A stretch of 64,000 nt of DNA. Source: JAWWOL01 sp033851545. GTDB lineage: Bacteria > Actinomycetota > Actinomycetes > JAWWOL01. The notes under the pieces were generated by a model. The model made no database searches, was not told the origin of the DNA, and saw only the letters and a program-made list of their open reading frames with translations. The stretch is taken from positions 1 to 64,000 of the forward strand of contig JAWWOO010000040.1 of NCBI GenBank assembly GCA_033851545.1, written 5' to 3'. Position 1 is the first letter of the stretch. Each line of letters opens with the position of its first letter. This document shows, piece after piece, positions 43,388 through 51,791 of the stretch. The translations under genes were made by a program, and so were the position numbers.

Positions 43388-44329
43388 ATGCTGCATGCAT
43401 TGATCAGACGTCTACTCATCTCGATTCCCGTCCTGTTCGCCGTCTCAATCCTGACGTTCCTGCTGACCGCATTGACGCCAGGAAACCCGGCCTACACGAT
43501 CCTCGGGTACCAGGCGACGCCTGAATCAGTTGCAGCGTTGGACAAAAGTCTCGGACTCAACAAACCGATCCTGGTCCAGTACTGGGATTGGCTGACGAAG
43601 GCGGTGCACGGGAACCTTGGAAGCTCGCTGTTCACCAATCAATCCGTGACATCCCTGCTCTGGAGCAGCATTCCCATCACGGTCACCTTGATCGCCGGCG
43701 CGGTGCTCGTCGCGACCGTGGTGGGAGTGCCGCTCGGAGTTGTCTCAGCCCGGAGGGCCAGGTCCAACGGCCAGGTCGTGGACGCTGTGTCGCTCGTGGG
43801 CTTCGCCGTGCCCCCGTTCTTCTTGGGCCTGCTGTTTGCCTTGGTCTTCGCAAACGAGCTCAACATCCTGCCGGCCTCAGGATGGATACCTCCTCATCAG
43901 TCGGTCACCGGATGGCTGAGATCCATCGTCATGCCGATCCTGACGCTGGGTGTCCCGGGGGCGGCAATTGTTGCCCGCCAGACACGCCAGGGCATGATCG
44001 AGACACTGAGCAAGGACTACGTCCGCAGCCTTCGTGGGCGGGGCCTCTCCGAGGTCTCCGTCGTCTACAAGCATGGCCTGCGCAATTCACTCGGCAACGT
44101 CTTGACGTTGCTCGGTCTGTACGTCGTCGGGTTGCTGCTCGGTACCACACTGGTCGAGACAGTCTTTGCGATACAAGGACTAGGTTCTCTCGCGGTACAG
44201 GCGACTGGTCAGCACGACCTACCGGTGCTGGAGGGTGTGGCCGTCATTTTCACCATCATCGTGATCATCGTCTTCGCCATCGTCGACGTGTTACGTGCTT
44301 CTCTGAACCCGAAGCTGAGGACACGATGA
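43388..44329 (+). CDS. DppB-type ABC permease
   Basis: A 313-residue membrane protein with about six TM helices. MLHALIRRLLISIPVLFAVSILTFLLTALTPGNPAY is the typical DppB start; RRARSNGQVVDAVSLVGFAVPPFFLGLL, QTRQGMIETLSKDYVRSLRGRGLSEVSVVYKHGLRNSL is the cytoplasmic EAA loop that contacts the ATPase; LVETVFAIQGLGSLAVQA is the end signature. Its stop overlaps the next start as ATGA. Forms the import channel with the next gene. Confidence 0.92.
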   Translation: MLHALIRRLLISIPVLFAVSILTFLLTALTPGNPAYTILGYQATPESVAALDKSLGLNKPILVQYWDWLTKAVHGNLGSSLFTNQSVTSLLWSSIPITVTLIAGAVLVATVVGVPLGVVSARRARSNGQVVDAVSLVGFAVPPFFLGLLFALVFANELNILPASGWIPPHQSVTGWLRSIVMPILTLGVPGAAIVARQTRQGMIETLSKDYVRSLRGRGLSEVSVVYKHGLRNSLGNVLTLLGLYVVGLLLGTTLVETVFAIQGLGSLAVQATGQHDLPVLEGVAVIFTIIVIIVFAIVDVLRASLNPKLRTR

Positions 44330-46371
44330 CCATGGCGACGAGGGCGGCTGCGCCAACCGAGGCACGGCGTCGGCGGAGCCACCTGAGCCCTGTGGCTTGG
44401 ATAGCCGTGGTGGTGCTCGTTGTGCTCCTCGTTGCTGCGATCTTCGCGCCTCTGCTTTCGCCGTACAGCCCCAATGCCAACGACCTTGAAGCCACCTACG
44501 GGCACATCAGTGCTGCGCACTGGCTGGGCACCGACGACCTTGGTCGCGACTTGTTGTCGCGGATCATGTACGGCGGGCGGGGCAGCCTGCTCGGGGTTGC
44601 CGAGGCGCTCGCCGTCTACCTGGTCCTGGGTCTCACGTTTGGGGTTCTTGCTGGCTACTTGGGGGGCGTGCTCGAGGCCGTCGTCGTCTGGGTGGCGGAC
44701 GTCTCGTTCGCGCTACCTCAGATCATCGTGGTGTTGAGCGTCCTGGCAATCTTCGCGAACAACAGCGGTGCAGCGATGCTGGCACTCGGAATCTTGGGCG
44801 CCCCGGGACTTGCCGTATTCGCTCGCGGAGCCACTCGAACGGTGCGCGAAGAGCTGTACATCTCGGCCGCCCGGGTGTCAGGACTGCGGACCGTCCCGAT
44901 TCTTGTCCGCCACATCATGCCCCAGATCACTGGGTCGGTCATCGTGCAGGTTTCCTTGTTCTCCGGCACAGCTCTGCTCTTTCAGACAGGCATGGACTTC
45001 TTGGGGCTAGGAACGCAGCCGCCCACACCCACCTGGGGCGGCATGGTTGCAGAGGCGTCAACCTTCATGGGCCGAGACATCTGGATGGTCATGCCCTCGG
45101 GTATCGTCATCGTGCTCGCCATCGTCGCGTTTGGCCTGGTCGGTGACGCGGCTCAGGACGTGCTGTCCGCCGCGAAGGGCCAAGGGCCCACCAGGACGCC
45201 CGCTTCGCGAATCGCCACCACCAGCCAGGCGACCGAGGTCGTGGATCGCGACGAGACCCTCGCGGAAGTCTCTGATACCGCCCGCCTTGAGGCCTCCCGG
45301 GAGCCTCGCACGCCCCTGGCCCATGTGCGCGGCGCCGAGGCCAACGGGGTGAGGGACGCACGCTCAGACGTTCCTCGCGGGGACGGCGTTCTGCTCAGCG
45401 TTCGTAACCTGACAGTCGCGGTCGAATCCTCCGGGGCGTCGATCGTCCAGAACGTCAGCTTCGACCTACGCCCAGGGCAATGCCTCGGCATCGTTGGTGA
45501 ATCCGGATGCGGCAAGACGATGACCGCACTGAGCCTCATCGGTCTCCTGCCGGACGGTGTCAGCGCTACCGGTGGCTCTCTCACGTTCCGCGGCGAGGAC
45601 CTTCGCGCCATGGACGAGAAGCAGTACCGACGCGTTCGAGGATCGGGCATCGCCATGATCTCCCAGGAGCCGATCTCCAGTCTCGATCCGTCGTTCACAG
45701 TGATGGACCAGATCGCCGAGGTGGTGAGGCGTCACTCCGATATGAGCCGCCAATCCGCCAGGGCAGAAGCGATGACGTTGCTGGAGCAAGTCCGCATCCC
45801 GAATGCGGACACCGTGGCCAAGCGCTACCCGCACCAGCTGTCCGGCGGGATGGCCCAGCGGGTGTCGATCGCGGCGGCCTTGGCCGGCAATCCCGCCGTG
45901 CTGATCGCCGACGAACCGACCACCGCACTGGACGTCACGGTCCAGGCCGAGATCCTCCAGCTGCTGCGCAGCCTGCGTGAGACGGGGCTCGCCATGATCT
46001 TGGTGTCGCATGACTGGGGAGTGATTGCGGACTCTTGCGACGCGGCCGTCGTCATGTACGCCGGTCAGGTGGTCGAGGAGGCTGCCATCGCCAACGTGTT
46101 CGAGCACTATCGCCACCCCTACAGCTACGGTCTGATGGAGTCGAATCCCCAGTTCGCGACGGCCCCGCGGACGCCGCTGCCGGCCGTGCCGGGCACCGTT
46201 CCGCCCGTCGGGGAGTGGCCGGTTGGGTGCCACTTCGCGGCACGTTGCCAGTTTGCCTCCTCGGAATGCTCGGCAGCCCCCATCGCGCTCGATCAGGTCG
46301 AGCGCGACCACTGGGCTCGATGCATCCACACCGATCAGGTCGCCAACTCCGCGAAGGTAGGCGTCGCATGA
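44326..46371 (+). CDS. Fused DppC permease / DppD ATPase
   Basis: A 681-residue single chain; ATG 44326 overlaps the DppB stop. Residues about 20-280 are a DppC permease (SPYSPNANDLEATYGHISAAHWLGTDDLGRDLLSRIMYGGRGSL, AARVSGLRTVPILVRHIMPQITG as EAA loop, DFLGLGTQPPTPTWGGMV). A charged linker (about 285-350) leads to a DppD ATPase: LGIVGESGCGKTMTALSL (Walker A), MISQEPISSLDP, YPHQLSGGMAQRVSIAAAL signature, VLIADEPTTALDVTVQ Walker B, VSHDWGVIAD switch, and the C-terminal Cys motif CHFAARCQFASSECSAA. Fusions of this pair are known in actinobacteria; they fix 1:1 stoichiometry. Confidence 0.92.
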   Translation: MTMATRAAAPTEARRRRSHLSPVAWIAVVVLVVLLVAAIFAPLLSPYSPNANDLEATYGHISAAHWLGTDDLGRDLLSRIMYGGRGSLLGVAEALAVYLVLGLTFGVLAGYLGGVLEAVVVWVADVSFALPQIIVVLSVLAIFANNSGAAMLALGILGAPGLAVFARGATRTVREELYISAARVSGLRTVPILVRHIMPQITGSVIVQVSLFSGTALLFQTGMDFLGLGTQPPTPTWGGMVAEASTFMGRDIWMVMPSGIVIVLAIVAFGLVGDAAQDVLSAAKGQGPTRTPASRIATTSQATEVVDRDETLAEVSDTARLEASREPRTPLAHVRGAEANGVRDARSDVPRGDGVLLSVRNLTVAVESSGASIVQNVSFDLRPGQCLGIVGESGCGKTMTALSLIGLLPDGVSATGGSLTFRGEDLRAMDEKQYRRVRGSGIAMISQEPISSLDPSFTVMDQIAEVVRRHSDMSRQSARAEAMTLLEQVRIPNADTVAKRYPHQLSGGMAQRVSIAAALAGNPAVLIADEPTTALDVTVQAEILQLLRSLRETGLAMILVSHDWGVIADSCDAAVVMYAGQVVEEAAIANVFEHYRHPYSYGLMESNPQFATAPRTPLPAVPGTVPPVGEWPVGCHFAARCQFASSECSAAPIALDQVERDHWARCIHTDQVANSAKVGVA

Positions 46372-47390
46372 GCCAGCCGACGCAGCCCTTGCTCGACATC
46401 AAGAACCTCAGCGTGCACTACCGCGGCGTCGGCAGGCGTCCTTTCAAAGCCGTCGACGATGTCAGCGTCCAGGTCAACCCTGGTGAGACCGTCGGGCTCG
46501 TAGGCGAATCCGGATCAGGAAAGACCACAGTCGGCAACGCGGCGTTGGGTCTCGCCCCGATCGCCGCCGGCCAGATCATCTTCGATGGCCAAGACATCAC
46601 GCATGCCAGCCACAAGCAAAGGCGCGCCGTCAGCGCAGATCTCCAGGTAGTCTTCCAAGATCCCTACAGCTCACTCAACCCCTCCCGCACTGTCTTCCAA
46701 ACGCTCGTCGAGCCACTTCTGGTGCACCGCAAGCTGACGCGTAAAGAGTCCGCCGACCAGGTGGCCGCGATGCTGGAGAAGGTTGGGCTGGCGAAGTCGG
46801 CAGGGGCGCGCTACCCCCACCACTTCTCCGGCGGCCAACGCCAGCGCATCGCGATTGCGCGGGCGCTGATGTTGTCTCCCAAACTGGTGATCTGCGACGA
46901 GGCGGTCAGCGCTCTCGACCTGTCGGTGCAGGCGCAGGTGCTCAATCTCTTGCTGTCCCTGCAACAGGACCTCGGGGTAAGCTATCTGTTCATCTCGCAC
47001 GATCTCTCTGTGGTCAACCACATGTGTGAGCGGCTCGTCGTCCTCTATCGAGGCAGGGTGATGGAAACCGGCGCCACGTCGGGTGTGAGGGACCGCCCCG
47101 CCCACCCGTACACACAGACTCTCCTCTCTGCCTCGCCCATCCCCAACCCCGGCGCGCAACGACGCCAGCGAGAGCTGATCGCCCTTGCTGCGCGCCCAGC
47201 GCGCCCTGAGGCTGCGACCGATGCCTGCCCGTTCGCCAATCGTTGTCCACTGACGATCGACGTTTGTGAGACCACGGTTCCTCCGCTGACGAAGAGCAGC
47301 GCAGGCACTCTGGCCGCCTGCCACCGCAAGGACGAAGCCGCCGTCGCATTCACGGCGGCGGCAGAACATCTTGAGGACGCCGAAAGATGA
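46368..47390 (+). CDS. DppF-type ABC ATPase
   Basis: A 340-residue ATPase starting at an ATGA overlap. Walker A LVGESGSGKTTVGNAAL, VFQDPYSSLNPSRTV, YPHHFSGGQRQRIAIARAL signature, LVICDEAVSALDLSVQ Walker B and ISHDLSVVNHMCERL switch are complete. The C-terminal oligopeptide motif CPFANRCPLTIDVCE holds the conserved Cys residues. With the fused partner it powers uptake. The esterase gene follows with another 4-bp ATGA overlap. Confidence 0.92.
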   Translation: MSQPTQPLLDIKNLSVHYRGVGRRPFKAVDDVSVQVNPGETVGLVGESGSGKTTVGNAALGLAPIAAGQIIFDGQDITHASHKQRRAVSADLQVVFQDPYSSLNPSRTVFQTLVEPLLVHRKLTRKESADQVAAMLEKVGLAKSAGARYPHHFSGGQRQRIAIARALMLSPKLVICDEAVSALDLSVQAQVLNLLLSLQQDLGVSYLFISHDLSVVNHMCERLVVLYRGRVMETGATSGVRDRPAHPYTQTLLSASPIPNPGAQRRQRELIALAARPARPEAATDACPFANRCPLTIDVCETTVPPLTKSSAGTLAACHRKDEAAVAFTAAAEHLEDAER

Positions 47391-48967
47391 CCTCTGCCGG
47401 CCTTATTGTCAGCACGACGAACGGGCCGGTCTGCGGGCTCCTCGTTGATGACGTCGAGTTGTTCGTCGAGGTGCCTTACGGGGCATCCACGGCGGGCGCG
47501 AATCGTTTCCTGCCGCCTCAGCCGCCCCAATCGTGGGCCAGCCCGCGCGAAGCCACAACTTGGACAAATCGTGCGCCCCAGAACCCAGACGAGGCGATAG
47601 GTCGGACGCCAAGGCAGTGGTTTGCGATCCAGGGGTCCTACTACGCGCCTGGGATCAGCGAAGACTGCCTCACCCTCAACGTGTGGACACCGTCGACTTC
47701 CAACGACCGACGACGACCCGTCCTCGTCTGGATTCACGGGGGCGGCTTCGCCGTCGGCCACGCAGCCTCGCACATGAGTGACGGCCAGAACATGGCCGTC
47801 CGCTCCGATGTGGTCTTCGTCTCGATCAGCCACCGCCTCAACGCGTTTGGCTTCCTCGACATTGCCGCACTTGCCGGACCCAGATACGCCTCGTCGGGAA
47901 ACCTGGGGCTACTGGACCTGATCGCAGGGCTCGAGTGGGTACGCGACAACATCGCTGCCTTCGGCGGCGATCCCGGAAGCGTCACCGTTGTAGGCGAGTC
48001 CGGCGGGGGAGCCAAGGTCTCCACGCTGCTGACGATGCCGGCTGCAGAAGGATTGATCCATCGCGCTGTGTGCGAGAGCGGCGTCGCCCTGCATGCGTCG
48101 TCTCGGGAGTCATCAACCGCCTATGCCCAGGCCTTGATCGCGGAGCTCGGCGGCGTCGAGGCTAGTGCGCTGTTCGATGCAAGCACTGCCGAGCTGCTCA
48201 CGGCCCAAGTAGCCGTAGCCCTCCATCACCCAGAGCTGCCGTCTCCTGGCCCGGTGGCGAACGGCAGTGATCTGCCGAGGACGCCGGTTGACACGTGGGG
48301 CCTGGGTTACGGTCCAGACCTGCCCGTGCTGGCCGGCACGGCAGCCAACGAGGTGACCGTATTCGGCCACATCGACCTCGACCTGGACGTCGACATTCCC
48401 GATGCCTATCGCCACGGGGTCGGGGTTGGGCAGCGTTCCCCCGTGGCAGCCCGGTCCCTGGACCGGGTTGCCGAATTCGCCGGTGTCGAGTTGCTGACGG
48501 TGATCAAGGTCTGGCGCGAGCAGCACCCCGGGTGCACCGATGAGGAAGCGGCCGAGGCGCTCATGGGAGACGTGATCTTCGGCTACCCGACGGTGCGCTT
48601 TGCCGAGATGCGCAGCGACCACGGCAAGCAGACGTTCCTCTATCGCCTCGACTGGGCCAGCCCGTTCATTGCCCCCCTCGGCGCGTGCCACAGCACCAGC
48701 GTCTCCTTCTTCTTCGACAACACCGAGAGGGTCGACTTCACCCGAGGCAACGAGCGTGCGCGTGCTCTGGCTACGACGATGCGCACCTCGTTGGAAGCCT
48801 TCATGCGCACGGGCTCCCCGGCGGCAGAGGGCGGCGCGAAGTGGGTCCCGTACGACCGTGAGTCACGTAGCGTGATGATCTTCGACGACTTACCAAGAGT
48901 AGAACGCGACCCCGACGGCGCCGTGCGCGACGCCCTCGCGGCTGTGCGACCGCGGTCCTTGATGTAG
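47387..48967 (+). CDS. Cytosolic type B carboxylesterase in the importer operon
   Basis: A 526-residue esterase without signal peptide. EVPYGASTAGANRFLPPQP, SEDCLTLNVWTP, VLVWIHGGGFAVGHA (oxyanion hole), SHRLNAFGFLDIAALAG, GDPGSVTVVGESGGGAKVSTLL with nucleophile Ser, and GACHSTSVSFFFDN with catalytic His follow the carboxylesterase family. Its start overlaps the DppF stop, so import and hydrolysis are coupled: an ester should be taken up intact and cut inside. It is a separate gene from the secreted relative at 32901. Substrate ester unknown. Confidence 0.88.
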   Translation: MTSAGLIVSTTNGPVCGLLVDDVELFVEVPYGASTAGANRFLPPQPPQSWASPREATTWTNRAPQNPDEAIGRTPRQWFAIQGSYYAPGISEDCLTLNVWTPSTSNDRRRPVLVWIHGGGFAVGHAASHMSDGQNMAVRSDVVFVSISHRLNAFGFLDIAALAGPRYASSGNLGLLDLIAGLEWVRDNIAAFGGDPGSVTVVGESGGGAKVSTLLTMPAAEGLIHRAVCESGVALHASSRESSTAYAQALIAELGGVEASALFDASTAELLTAQVAVALHHPELPSPGPVANGSDLPRTPVDTWGLGYGPDLPVLAGTAANEVTVFGHIDLDLDVDIPDAYRHGVGVGQRSPVAARSLDRVAEFAGVELLTVIKVWREQHPGCTDEEAAEALMGDVIFGYPTVRFAEMRSDHGKQTFLYRLDWASPFIAPLGACHSTSVSFFFDNTERVDFTRGNERARALATTMRTSLEAFMRTGSPAAEGGAKWVPYDRESRSVMIFDDLPRVERDPDGAVRDALAAVRPRSLM

Positions 48968-49000
48968 GTAGGTAGGACAATCCTTGGAAGGGAGAGAGCC

Positions 49001-49300
49001 GTGAGCGGATCCCCAGTCGTGCTGTACGCGGAGTTCACCGCGCTGCCCGGCGAGGAGCAGCACGTGCAGGACCTGCTCGTGCTGCTGGGCAGGAACGTGC
49101 GTCAGGAGGCCGGAAATGTTGCGTTCATCGCGCATCGGCTCGCCGAGCACAAGGGTGAGTTTGCCGTCTACGAGGAGTACGCCGACGAGGCCGCGTTCGC
49201 TCAGCACATCGCCAGCGTGCACTGCGCCGACTTTAATGGCGCCTTGACGTCCCTTGCCGTGGGTGGTGGCTCAACGGTGACGTTCCTGGAGAAGGTTTAG
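49001..49300 (+). CDS. Antibiotic biosynthesis monooxygenase (ABM) domain protein
   Basis: A 99-residue dimeric ferredoxin-like domain with GTG start. VVLYAEFTALPGEEQHVQDLLVLLGRNVRQEAGNVAFIAHR, FAVYEEYADEAAFAQHIAS and the closing strand FLEKV fit the ABM/YgiN family. Members include cofactor-less oxygenases acting on aromatics and also small binding proteins. It is in the importer operon 33 bp after the esterase and 5 bp before the lactonase. Function here is undetermined. Confidence 0.8.
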   Translation: MSGSPVVLYAEFTALPGEEQHVQDLLVLLGRNVRQEAGNVAFIAHRLAEHKGEFAVYEEYADEAAFAQHIASVHCADFNGALTSLAVGGGSTVTFLEKV

Positions 49301-49305
49301 CCGCT

Positions 49306-50226
49306 ATGGGAAGCGTGGCCAGGCCCTTCACCGCCGATGCCGATGTCCTGGGCGAAAGCCCAGTCTGGATCGGCGAGACCGAGACCCTTGTCTGGGTAGA
49401 CATGATCTCGGGAGCCGTCATGGCCGCTTCTCGAGGAGGCGCCCCCTCCACCACCGTCATAGCCCCCTACGTCGGGGCTGTCGTCGGCACTGGCTTGAGC
49501 GACGCTTTCGCCGTGGTGACGGTGGACAGCGTCGTCCTCGTTCAGGGGAGAAAGCGCAGCACGCTCACCACGATCCTCGATGACCCGTCGTTGAGGCTCA
49601 ACGACGCGGCGTGCGACGCCGAAGGGCGCCTCTGGGTAGGCAGCACTGCGCTCGACGGTGCAGCGGAGCGCGGCGCCCTGCACGTGTGGGATGCGATTGG
49701 ACCTCCGCGCCTGGCCGCTCGTGGCCTCACCCAGCCAAATGGGATCGGTTGGAGTCCGGACGGTTCACATCTTTACCTTGTCGACACCGCCGTATCCACG
49801 GTGTTTGTGGCGGAGACTGGCCCCGGTGGCAATATCGGCCGTCTCCAGGCCCTGATCAAGATGGGAGGTGCCAAGCCAGACGGGCTCTCGGTCGACTCTG
49901 CAGGCTGTCTGTGGCTCGCCATGTGGGACGGCGGAGAACTGCGCCAATACTCGCCGACAGGCGACCTACTGCGCACTATTCGACTCCCCGTGAGCCGGCC
50001 CACAAGCTGCGCGTTCTCCGACGACGGCCGCATGTTCGTGACGACCGCACGGCACGGTCTCGCCGCAGGCGAGCTTAGAGACCAGCCGTGGGCGGGTCGG
50101 GTACTCGAGCTGCACTTAGACGTCGTCGGTGCGCCGGTGGGCCGCCTAGCAATTGATCGAGTCATGGCCCCGCACAGGAGCTGCCCGACACGGTTGCGCT
50201 CGGCTCGGTCACGTGGAACCATATAG
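49306..50226 (+). CDS. SMP-30/gluconolactonase-family lactonase
   Basis: A 306-residue beta-propeller. Metal ligands appear as GESPVWIGET (Glu), DPSLRLNDAACDAEGRLWVGS (Asn), LTQPNGIGWSPDGSHLYLVDT (Asn) and KPDGLSVDSAGCLWLAMWDGG (Asp). This family opens sugar lactones with a divalent metal. In the island it would hydrolyse the aldonolactone made by the SDR at 38492, giving mannonate for ManD. The last 20 residues are basic and do not look like the usual C-terminus, so the true end may be eroded. Confidence 0.87.
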   Translation: MGSVARPFTADADVLGESPVWIGETETLVWVDMISGAVMAASRGGAPSTTVIAPYVGAVVGTGLSDAFAVVTVDSVVLVQGRKRSTLTTILDDPSLRLNDAACDAEGRLWVGSTALDGAAERGALHVWDAIGPPRLAARGLTQPNGIGWSPDGSHLYLVDTAVSTVFVAETGPGGNIGRLQALIKMGGAKPDGLSVDSAGCLWLAMWDGGELRQYSPTGDLLRTIRLPVSRPTSCAFSDDGRMFVTTARHGLAAGELRDQPWAGRVLELHLDVVGAPVGRLAIDRVMAPHRSCPTRLRSARSRGTI

Positions 50227-50251
50227 TCCAGTGTTCAGAAGAGCGTCTCTC

Positions 50252-50267
50252 GTTCACATACATGAAC
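50252..50267. promoter_or_regulatory. Island operator site E (before oxidation operon)
   Basis: GTTCA-CATACA-TGAAC, a perfect palindrome in its arms, 27 bp before the aldehyde dehydrogenase start at 50294. This is the fifth copy and ties the P450 operon to the sugar and transport operons. Confidence 0.68.
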
Positions 50268-50293
50268 ACTGCCCTTCTATCGTGGGAGTCCAG

Positions 50294-51691
50294 ATGTCAG
50301 GGCAAGTGCCGCCCAACCCCGCGTCGCAGGTCTACCGGACAGTAAACCCGTCGACCGGGGAGGTTGTGCGCGAGTTCGCGCCCCTCACAGACGCAGAGGC
50401 GGAGGGCCTTCTCGCGCGGGCTCACGCTGCCTATGGATCATGGCGCGCGACGACTGCTGCAGAGCGCGCGAAACTTCTTGCAAACTTCGCTGATCTCGTC
50501 GAAGCGAACGCGCGCCAATTGGCTGCGTTGGTGACTACCGAAATGGGAAAGCCTCTCGCGGAGGCAATGGACGAAGCGCACGCCGCGGCCGGGATGTTCC
50601 GCTACTACGCGGCGCTTGGCGAGGACCTGCTGGCCGACGAAACAGTCGAAGTGCCCGGGTTCTCGCGCTCGGTCACCCGCCGCGAGCCGATGGGCGTCGT
50701 TGTGGGCATCGAGCCGTGGAATGGCCCCATGTACATGGCGATGCGCGTGGCTGCTCCCAACGTCATGCTCGGCAACACAGTGCTCCTCAAGCCGGCAGAG
50801 ATTTGCGCGGCGTCGACGATGTTCTTCGATCACCTGTTCGTCGAGGCAGGTTTTCCGGCCGATGTTTTCCAGACCGCGCTGGTGTCGGTCGCGCAGATCT
50901 CCGACTACATCGACGATCCTCGGGTGCGCGCGGTCACGCTGACGGGCTCGGACCGCGCGGGGTCGGCGATCGGGGAGCAGGCGGGCCGCAACGTCAAACC
51001 CGTAGTGCTCGAGTTGGGCGGCTCGGATGCGTTCATCGTCCTGGACTCTGCCGACGTAAAGAAGGCGGCCGATGTCGCATCGTCGCGACGCCTCAACTGG
51101 GGCGGCCAAATCTGTGTCTCGCCCAAACGGGTCATCGTGACCGACGCTATCGCTGACGAGTTCATTGCCAACTACGTCGAGACCTTTGCCCGGCAGAAGG
51201 TTGGCGACCCCTTCGACCCAACCACCACCGTCGGTCCACTGTCGAGTGTCGAGGCTGCTGACGGGCTCCAAGCCCAGTACCAGGACGCTCTCGACAAGGG
51301 CGCCACGCCCTTGACGCCGGGCGGCCGGATCGCGGGACCGGGAGCGTTCTTCCAGCCCGCAGTGCTCACTGACATCTCTCCGGAGATGCGAATCTTCAGC
51401 GAAGAGGCTTTCGGGCCGCTCGGAATGGTTTATCGCGTGGCTGACGCTCGGGCCGCGGTAGAACTTGCAAATGCATCCCAGTACGGGCTCGGTGCAACCG
51501 TCTTTGGCGCCGAGGATGAGGCACGTGAGGTCGCGGCACTTCTCGACACGGGCGGCGTTGGCATCAACGGCTTTCTTGGCGCGCCGATCCAGATTCCGTT
51601 CGGCGGTACCAAGCGATCCGGACTCGGCCGAGAGCTGGGCCGAAGCGGCATGGACCAGTACGCGAACATCAAGACCTACGCCATCGAATAG
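50294..51691 (+). CDS. NAD(P)-dependent aldehyde dehydrogenase
   Basis: A 465-residue ALDH; ATG 50294 chosen because the product then begins MSGQVPPNPASQVYRTVNPSTGE. It has EPWNGPMYMAMRVAAPNVMLGNTVLLKPAE, VTLTGSDRAGSAIGEQAG, VVLELGGSDAFIVLD with the general base Glu and NWGGQICVSPKRVIV with nucleophile Cys274; the end PFGGTKRSGLGRELGRSGMDQYA is typical. It is most like the succinate-semialdehyde dehydrogenase branch. With the alcohol dehydrogenase and P450 behind it, it would take the aldehyde to the acid. Confidence 0.88.
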   Translation: MSGQVPPNPASQVYRTVNPSTGEVVREFAPLTDAEAEGLLARAHAAYGSWRATTAAERAKLLANFADLVEANARQLAALVTTEMGKPLAEAMDEAHAAAGMFRYYAALGEDLLADETVEVPGFSRSVTRREPMGVVVGIEPWNGPMYMAMRVAAPNVMLGNTVLLKPAEICAASTMFFDHLFVEAGFPADVFQTALVSVAQISDYIDDPRVRAVTLTGSDRAGSAIGEQAGRNVKPVVLELGGSDAFIVLDSADVKKAADVASSRRLNWGGQICVSPKRVIVTDAIADEFIANYVETFARQKVGDPFDPTTTVGPLSSVEAADGLQAQYQDALDKGATPLTPGGRIAGPGAFFQPAVLTDISPEMRIFSEEAFGPLGMVYRVADARAAVELANASQYGLGATVFGAEDEAREVAALLDTGGVGINGFLGAPIQIPFGGTKRSGLGRELGRSGMDQYANIKTYAIE

Positions 51692-51791
51692 CGGTCTGCG
51701 GTGACGAGACCCTCTGAGCGATTCCCAAACTCAAAGAAGAGCGGAGCGAGAAAATGAACAGGAGCCGGTTGAACTCGAAGCAGGCCACGCA

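Noticed and set aside
43588..44325. In-frame extension of the permease-ATPase fusion into the DppB gene.
   Set aside because: Out-of-frame translation of dppB with no hydrophobic pattern; ATGA overlap at 44326 is the natural start.
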